From Trichomonas vaginalis G3 (lineage: Eukaryota > Parabasalia > Trichomonadida > Trichomonadidae), in contig NC_067204.1 of the NCBI RefSeq assembly GCF_026262505.1, positions 10,263,797-10,327,796 of the forward strand: a stretch of 64,000 nucleotides of DNA, read 5' to 3'. Numbering within the stretch: position 1 is the stretch's first letter; each line of letters opens with the position of its first letter. A program made the position numbers and the translations under genes. The notes under the pieces are model-generated. The model did no database searches and was not told where the DNA came from. It was given only the letters and a program-made list of their open reading frames with translations. This document shows positions 59,207 through 64,000 of this stretch, piece by piece.

Positions 59207-59786
59207 ATGTCATTTCCGAAAAATAGAAGCGTGAGTGTTTCAAAAGGTTTAATGGCGATGGCAGATGTGAAGTTAAATTCACCAACTCAAACAAACAGTC
59301 AAAGTGTTGTTGTCAATGTCAAAGAAGAGATGTTGAAGTGGGAAACCATACGAAGACGAAGATGGTATAACAATTGTTCCTGTAAAAGAACAACCAACAT
59401 ATCCTGAAGTTAGCAGAGACTTAAGTTCTGTTGCAGATATTCGAAATGACTACATGCAACTTAAAGACAAACTTAAAACTCAGGAGAAGATTTGTCAAGC
59501 TTTAGGTATAATGTTAAACTTGGTCGAACACAACCCTGTAAAAGTGAACTCATATGTCATTGCACCTCATGAAGTTTTGAAAGAACTATTGAAACTTTTG
59601 ACAGAGGCAGACGATATAAACATCAAAGAAATAGAACCCGACATTAGTTGCTGTGGTGTTTCATATAATGTCATTGACAAGATATACGTTATGAAAGGAG
59701 GTGAAACGTTGAACTTAAAGTATAGTTTCCCAGACGTCATAAAAATATTTGACGACCACAACATTTCATTAAAATTTATTTGCTAA
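59207..59786 (+). pseudogene. SCCG protein gene, one frameshift, element B
   Basis: ATG 59207 opens a Ser/Lys-rich N-terminal part, which breaks near 59350 and continues in another frame with PTYPEVSRDLSS, then a helical stretch and EPDISCCG at about 59635-59660. An Ile/Lys strand, a K-G-G turn and LNLKY follow, ending with FIC. Layout and the DxSCCG signature match the intact gene at 2428-3126 of element A. Family unrecognised. Confidence 0.7.
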
Positions 59787-59790
59787 GTAA

Positions 59791-60583
59791 ATGGCAGAAG
59801 ACATAATGGTTTATACTATTACGACTAAAAACCCTGAGTCATATAATTTATAACAACAAACTTACAAAGTCCTCAAGGACGATATTGTAAACTAACCTTA
59901 AACACAATGACGACTAAAGCCTGTTTTGCTCTTTTGACACCAGAAGACTTTATTGTTGTGAATGGTAAAAAATACTCCTTTGAAGATACTTACTCAGATA
60001 TACCACCAACAGGTTTGTTGACTTATTTAATACTTTAAGGACGGGTTAACATGTGCTGCAACTAGAGCAGGTTTCATTATGTTTGGATGTCCGACTGAGT
60101 TTACTAAAACGATATGAGCTATAATACAAAACTTATTTCTGGTTTTTACTACCAACAGTTTCCTATAACAGGAAAAGGTGTCATACAAGGAATGTCTATT
60201 CCATTGACATTAAGCACACCAATCTTATATATTGTTTCAAACTTAGGTTCAAAGTGTTATTCGAATGTCGACAGAAACTATTATGACCAAAAATACTTAT
60301 GCGTATAAACAATACTTTCTCTGCTGGTTTGCCTATTGTTCATTCGAATGCAGAATTTTCAACCTTAGTGAACTCAAACACTTTGGCAAGTATAACGTTG
60401 ACATTAGTTGACGCAAACTTTGTTCCTGTAAAACTTTTATGTCCTATGTATTTGTCAATGACGGCAGAAAGTTTCGAATTGGAAGATGCAACTGGTGAAA
60501 GTATTGTATTACAAGAACAACAAATGCAACAAATGGAACAAATGCAACAAATGGAACAAATGCAACAACAAAGTCAAGAATAA
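59791..60583 (+). pseudogene. Putative minor capsid protein gene, several lesions, element B
   Basis: From ATG 59791, coding-like sequence switches frame about four times: 59791-59850, about 59905-60040, about 60045-60308 (with LSTPILYIVSN) and 60299-60583. The last frame has INNTFSAGLPIVHSNAEF, then a beta-rich stretch and a Gln/Met-rich tail of QQMEQM repeats. It immediately follows the SCCG gene (5 bp), and its middle and end correspond in pattern to 1222-1932 of element A. Minor capsid identity is inferred. Confidence 0.5.
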
Positions 60584-60611
60584 AAAAAATATTTTTTTTA
60601 TTTTTATAAAA

Positions 60612-61849
60612 ATGTACAGAATAGATGTTTCAGATTTTTATGACTTCCAAGCATTCAGAAATATGTGTCCATTTCGAGACTATAACAAAGCAGTCGAGAA
60701 TTTGAAACGTTTAGTCATTTATGTTGACTCTGCCCCAGAATGTTATGTCATGAAAGAATGGGATGTTGTCTTTAACAAACCTAAAGCGACAATAGTTTCA
60801 GAACAAGAATGTAGACAGAAACTTAAGAAAATAAAAGTCGTACAAGTTGGCATGAAGATGTTAGATGCTTGGGATATCTTATTGTCAAAGTTAGAAGATT
60901 TTTCAGTTCGAGGTATAAAGTTCTATACACCTTCTCCAAACTTCTATTCTATCTTCACTGGATATAAATATGAACAAGTAGAATGGAAAGAAAATATTAT
61001 AGAAGCTTGGTTAGACCATGTCAAAGAAATTATATGCAATGGAAACGAAAGAGTCTATGAGTATATCTTATGTTGGTTTGCAAACATCTTACAACATCCA
61101 AGTGCTAAAAATGAAACTGCTCTCATTATAATTGGAAAACAAGGAACTGGTAAGAACACATTCTTTACAGATATCTTATGCAAACTGTTAGAAGTTATTT
61201 CGAACCCTAATATGACAAACTTAGAAAACATCTGCGGTAAATTTAACTCTTCAATTGAGAATATGAAACTTATAGTTTGCAATGAACTTCAAAGTATAGA
61301 TACAACAAAAGTTTTTGAACTCAGATGCTTTGAAGAGTCTTATAACAGATAAAGTTTGGAGTTGTTGAAAGAAAATATAAAGACCAAAGAGTTTGTGAAA
61401 ATGTTGCAAACTTCATTATGGTTTCAAACAATTTGTTCCGATGAAGTTAGAAAGTTCTGACAGAAGATATGTAGTTTGTCAGAACGTCAGATTCTCATAT
61501 GCAAGATACAGAATATTTTGACGACTTAGCAGAAACTTTGACATCTGACTTTTACAACCACTTGTTCTCATATTTCATGACATTAGATATTTCAAAGTTC
61601 AATCCAAGACAAATTCCACATACCGAAGAGAGACAAACATTGTTAGAAGCAAACAAGAGTGTATATGAACTGTTCATAGATGAAACTGACTTTGAGTGTT
61701 TAGATGAAAGGTCATTGTACGATTCGTATAAACAATATTGTCAAGAATATGGTTATATGGCAGCTTCTAAAACGAACATTCTTGCAAATGTCAAAAGTCT
61801 TTTAGATGTTCAGAATGGTGTATATACAAAGAAAAATTTTTCTGAGTAA
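60612..61849 (+). pseudogene. SF3 (D5/P4-type) helicase, frameshifted, element B
   Basis: ATG 60612 opens a frame with an N-terminal domain, then a helical region (YILCWFANILQHP) and the SF3 Walker A LIIIGKQGTGKNTFF at about 61125-61160. The Walker B-like LIVCNELQS is at about 61270-61300, and after a frameshift VSNN then SSDRRYVV, the SF3 motif C and arginine-finger region, at about 61420-61475. The C-terminal part is at 61499-61849. Such helicases unwind DNA in replication of Polinton-like viruses, virophages and NCLDVs. Frames break after 61330 and near 61440-61500. Confidence 0.85.
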
Positions 61850-61885
61850 ATTTAAAAAAAAATCTTTTTTTATCCGATAGAAAAG

Positions 61886-62304
61886 ATGGCAAAATTCATC
61901 TCAGTAAATAAGTACATGACAGAAGTCAAAGATAAGTTAGCTCCATTCGCATATTGAATGTTTACTCTACAATTTTGAAAAGTCTACATTTGACAAAATT
62001 TGGAACATTGCACCAGTTTAAGTTTGCTGTTGTTAGAAAAAAGTGGTGCAACTTTGAAGACTTATACATAGAAGGTTGTTGACATCAAAGAAAATTTTGA
62101 CAGAAAGTTCTCAAACCTTAAAGAAGGTAAAAGCATACAAACTTGTTATACCTTATGAACCAAAGAAGACAGACGACTATGAATATTATGAGTCTAAGAT
62201 AGTTGAAGTTCAAGGTAAATTGGGGGTAAAAAGATTTTAGAGTCTAAGCAGTGTTTACTCCTAAAGAGGAAGAGAACATTGACATTGACCCAGAAATGTT
62301 CTAA
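61886..62304 (+). pseudogene. Unknown element B gene with many frameshifts
   Basis: ATG 61886 starts MAKFISVNKYMTEVKDKLAPF, and coding-like fragments follow in all three frames (for example DIKENFDRKFSNLKEG and TDDYEYYESK), ending with ENIDIDPEMF and a TAA at 62302-62304. About 140 codons in all. No family recognised. Confidence 0.4.
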
Positions 62305-62319
62305 AAATAAAATTTTATT

Positions 62320-62778
62320 TTTACATGTCAAATTTCTTTTCTCTGGAACTGTTTCAGGTTCTTTCTTCTCTTCTACTTTCTTTTCTTTCTTTCTTTCTTT
62401 TCTCTCTTCTTCTTCTTTTCTGGTGGAGTTATGTCAAATTTCTCAGAACCATATTTATGTAAAAGTTCTTTGTCCTTTAATAGCTCTTCTATTCTGTTTT
62501 CTATTTCATCTTCAAGAACAGCGCATGTGCCTTCTTTGCATTCTAAGAACTTTTGTTGGACTTCATCTTTCCAATCGGCGTCATCTCTGTCAACAAGTCT
62601 GTCATTGACAAATTTTAAGACTGCTCTTTGTAATGTTTTATGGTTCTTGTCATATTCCCAGAAACAGAACTTTAGAACAAATTCACCTTTCTTGTTACAC
62701 TATGTAAGATTTTATGTCGACAGAAGTTTTAGAGTCGAAAAGCTTGTCTCGAATATAGATAGCGAAATCGCTAGACAT
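62320..62778 (-). pseudogene. Unknown minus-strand element B gene with Lys/Glu-rich tail
   Basis: ATG 62778 opens MSSDFAIYIRDKLFDSKTSV; after a frameshift near 62695, sequence continues with KTLQRAVLKFVNDRLVD and a Cys-containing segment, then a highly charged Lys/Glu tail (PPEKKKKREKKERKK) that loses frame again. It is convergent with the gene ending at 62304. Unknown role. Confidence 0.4.
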
Positions 62779-62812
62779 TTTCTAAAAGATAAAAATTTAA
62801 TTTTTCTAAAAT

Positions 62813-63686
62813 ATGTTAGAAAAAAAGTTTGCTGACATTGACAAGAAATTTGAGAATGTTTTGAAGAAGAACAAGAAAAGTTAGAAAATGCTCAGATAAA
62901 ACCTATACATGACAAGTTCTTATTTGCTCAGAATGGTATAACAGGTCTAATTGCACCACCTGGGTCGGTAAGACTTTCACTTATCTTAAAATGGCTGCAC
63001 AACAACAAGAACTAGATGAGAAGAACCCATTCTATGAGTTAGTTGTTATTTGTTAGTACTTCTGGTCAATTTGACCAAACCGTCAATTCGTTCAAAGATA
63101 TTATAAAGAAGTCAAGTTATATTGTATAAAAGACTCTGAGTTGTTAGATTGGATAAAGAAGTACCAAAGAAGAGTTTTGAAGTATAATGCTATAAATGAG
63201 TATATAAATTCTAAGTTTAAAGACCCAAATGAGGAAATGCAGAGAATATTAGAGAAGAAACACTTCAGAAACAAACAGAAAGAGATAGAATACATTTCGA
63301 AGAAATTGCAATCTTACGATTGGAAGACATACCCTCATAGATGTCTTCTTATTTTAGATGACTTTGCTTCTCATCCTTTGTTAAAGAACAGAGAACAAGA
63401 TATGTGTCGAATTCTTAAGAAGCTCAGACACTTTAACATCTCAGTTGTCATTTGTGTACAGACAGCCAAGAGTTTAAGTAAGGATGTTAAAAGAATACTG
63501 ACTGACATAATACTTTTCCCTGGATTGTCCGAAGACGATTTCATGGAACTTATGAAAGAGTCCATGGCAGGTAAGTTTGACAGACATGAACTATGGGAGA
63601 AGTACAAAGTCATACAAGACCCTCATACTTCTTTCAGAATTCATATCTACGCAAACAAAGTTCAAATTGTAAAAAGTCAAGCTTGA
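62813..63686 (+). pseudogene. A32/FtsK-HerA-type DNA packaging ATPase, frameshifted, element B
   Basis: ATG 62813 starts a short helical N-terminus that shifts frame once (near 62870). A Walker A region at about 62955-62985 reads APPGS and then changes frame by one base exactly inside the P-loop. A further frameshift lies near 63050. The remainder (about 63120-63686) is open and contains LLILDDFAS (Walker B), VVICVQTAKSLS and IILFPGLSEDD (sensor region). It corresponds to the element A ATPase at 4147-4958. Role: pumping DNA into capsids. Confidence 0.8.
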
Positions 63687-63719
63687 AAAATAAAGAGTTC
63701 ATTTACTCTGCTTGTTTGA

Positions 63720-64000
63720 AGTTGTCAAAATACTCTGTTATTTTTCACGATTTTCATAGAGTTTTGGCGACTGGGGTTTCTTCCCTACTCGCTGTGCTTC
63801 ATGATTTTCATGTGTTTTATGCAAGGCCGATAAAAGTCGGTCTAGAGAAATTTCACTGTTTTCATACGGAATTCAGCAAAAATAATGTTTATGTTAGAAT
63901 GTTAGATCTAACATGTTTTCTAACATGTTTTCTAACATGGTCTAAAACATACAAAATTCATGAAATTTCATACGGAATTCAATAAAAATAATGTTTATGT
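63720..64000. repeat. Non-coding end region with direct repeats
   Basis: TTCATACGGAATTCA followed by AAAATAATGTTTATGT occurs at about 63861 and again at about 63967, 106 bp apart with small differences; the second copy runs off the window. Between them TAACATGTTTTC repeats two to three times (about 63907-63940). No gene. Confidence 0.7.

Larger units (their letters stand above)
52562..64000. mobile_element. Maverick/Polinton-like virus element B (partial, right end outside window)
   Basis: Gene order on the plus strand is: unknown protein (minus), promoter with Myb-like sites, basic peptide, large structural protein, capsid protein, SCCG protein, minor capsid protein, SF3 helicase, unknown, unknown (minus), packaging ATPase. 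Nearly every gene has one or more frameshifts, so this copy is dead. Capsid, minor capsid, SCCG protein and ATPase correspond to genes of element A. The SF3 helicase is typical of Polinton-like viruses and virophages. Left boundary near the A-tract and GC hairpin is a guess. Confidence 0.75.

Overview
Organism. The window reads as nuclear DNA of a trichomonad parabasalid, most likely Trichomonas vaginalis. It is AT-rich and its cellular genes are intronless and tightly packed. Several have an initiator-like TCA(C/T)TTTT just upstream of the ATG. Two genes encode the large ankyrin proteins that trichomonads have expanded, and there is a GP63-type metalloprotease with a C-terminal membrane anchor. 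Species is inferred from gene style; no rRNA is present to confirm it.

Layout. (1) 1-7713: part of a Maverick/Polinton-like virus element running off the left edge. It holds a fibre-like protein, a putative minor capsid protein, a conserved 'SCCG' protein, a frameshifted virion protein, a frameshifted packaging ATPase, an intact putative major capsid protein, two related small amphipathic proteins in opposite orientations, and small ORFs. (2) 9.2-39.7 kb: cellular genes. These are an H2B-like histone-fold protein, prefoldin 5, condensin-II CAP-H2, two ankyrin proteins, a MED11-like protein, a TMEM17-like protein, ribosomal protein eS8, two karyopherin-like HEAT proteins, cytosolic HSP70, a mucolipin-type channel, GCP2, an RRM protein and GP63, with two small TTAA-flanked MITEs and ankyrin debris between them. 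(3) 39.8-43.6 kb: mobile debris, comprising a 176-bp-arm inverted repeat abutting an integrase remnant, a three-hairpin array, and an adenine methylase remnant with an overlapping membrane microprotein. (4) 44.0-50.8 kb: a TPR gene and a CDK-like kinase flanking a 3.9-kb unit with 820-bp inverted arms. (5) 52.0-64.0 kb: a 520-bp MITE, then a second virus-like element, heavily frameshifted and running off the right edge. It encodes a structural protein, capsid protein, SCCG protein, minor capsid protein, SF3 helicase and packaging ATPase.

How it fits together. The two virus elements share four gene families (capsid, minor capsid, SCCG protein, ATPase) but differ in gene order, accessory genes and decay. 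They are therefore two lineages of one virus-like group, not copies of one insertion. The SCCG family and a small two-stem GC-rich hairpin, found once near the second element and once near the methylase remnant with a compensatory base-pair change, are the least familiar signals. No DNA polymerase B or protease gene is visible in either partial element, and the only integrase is a truncated remnant outside both.
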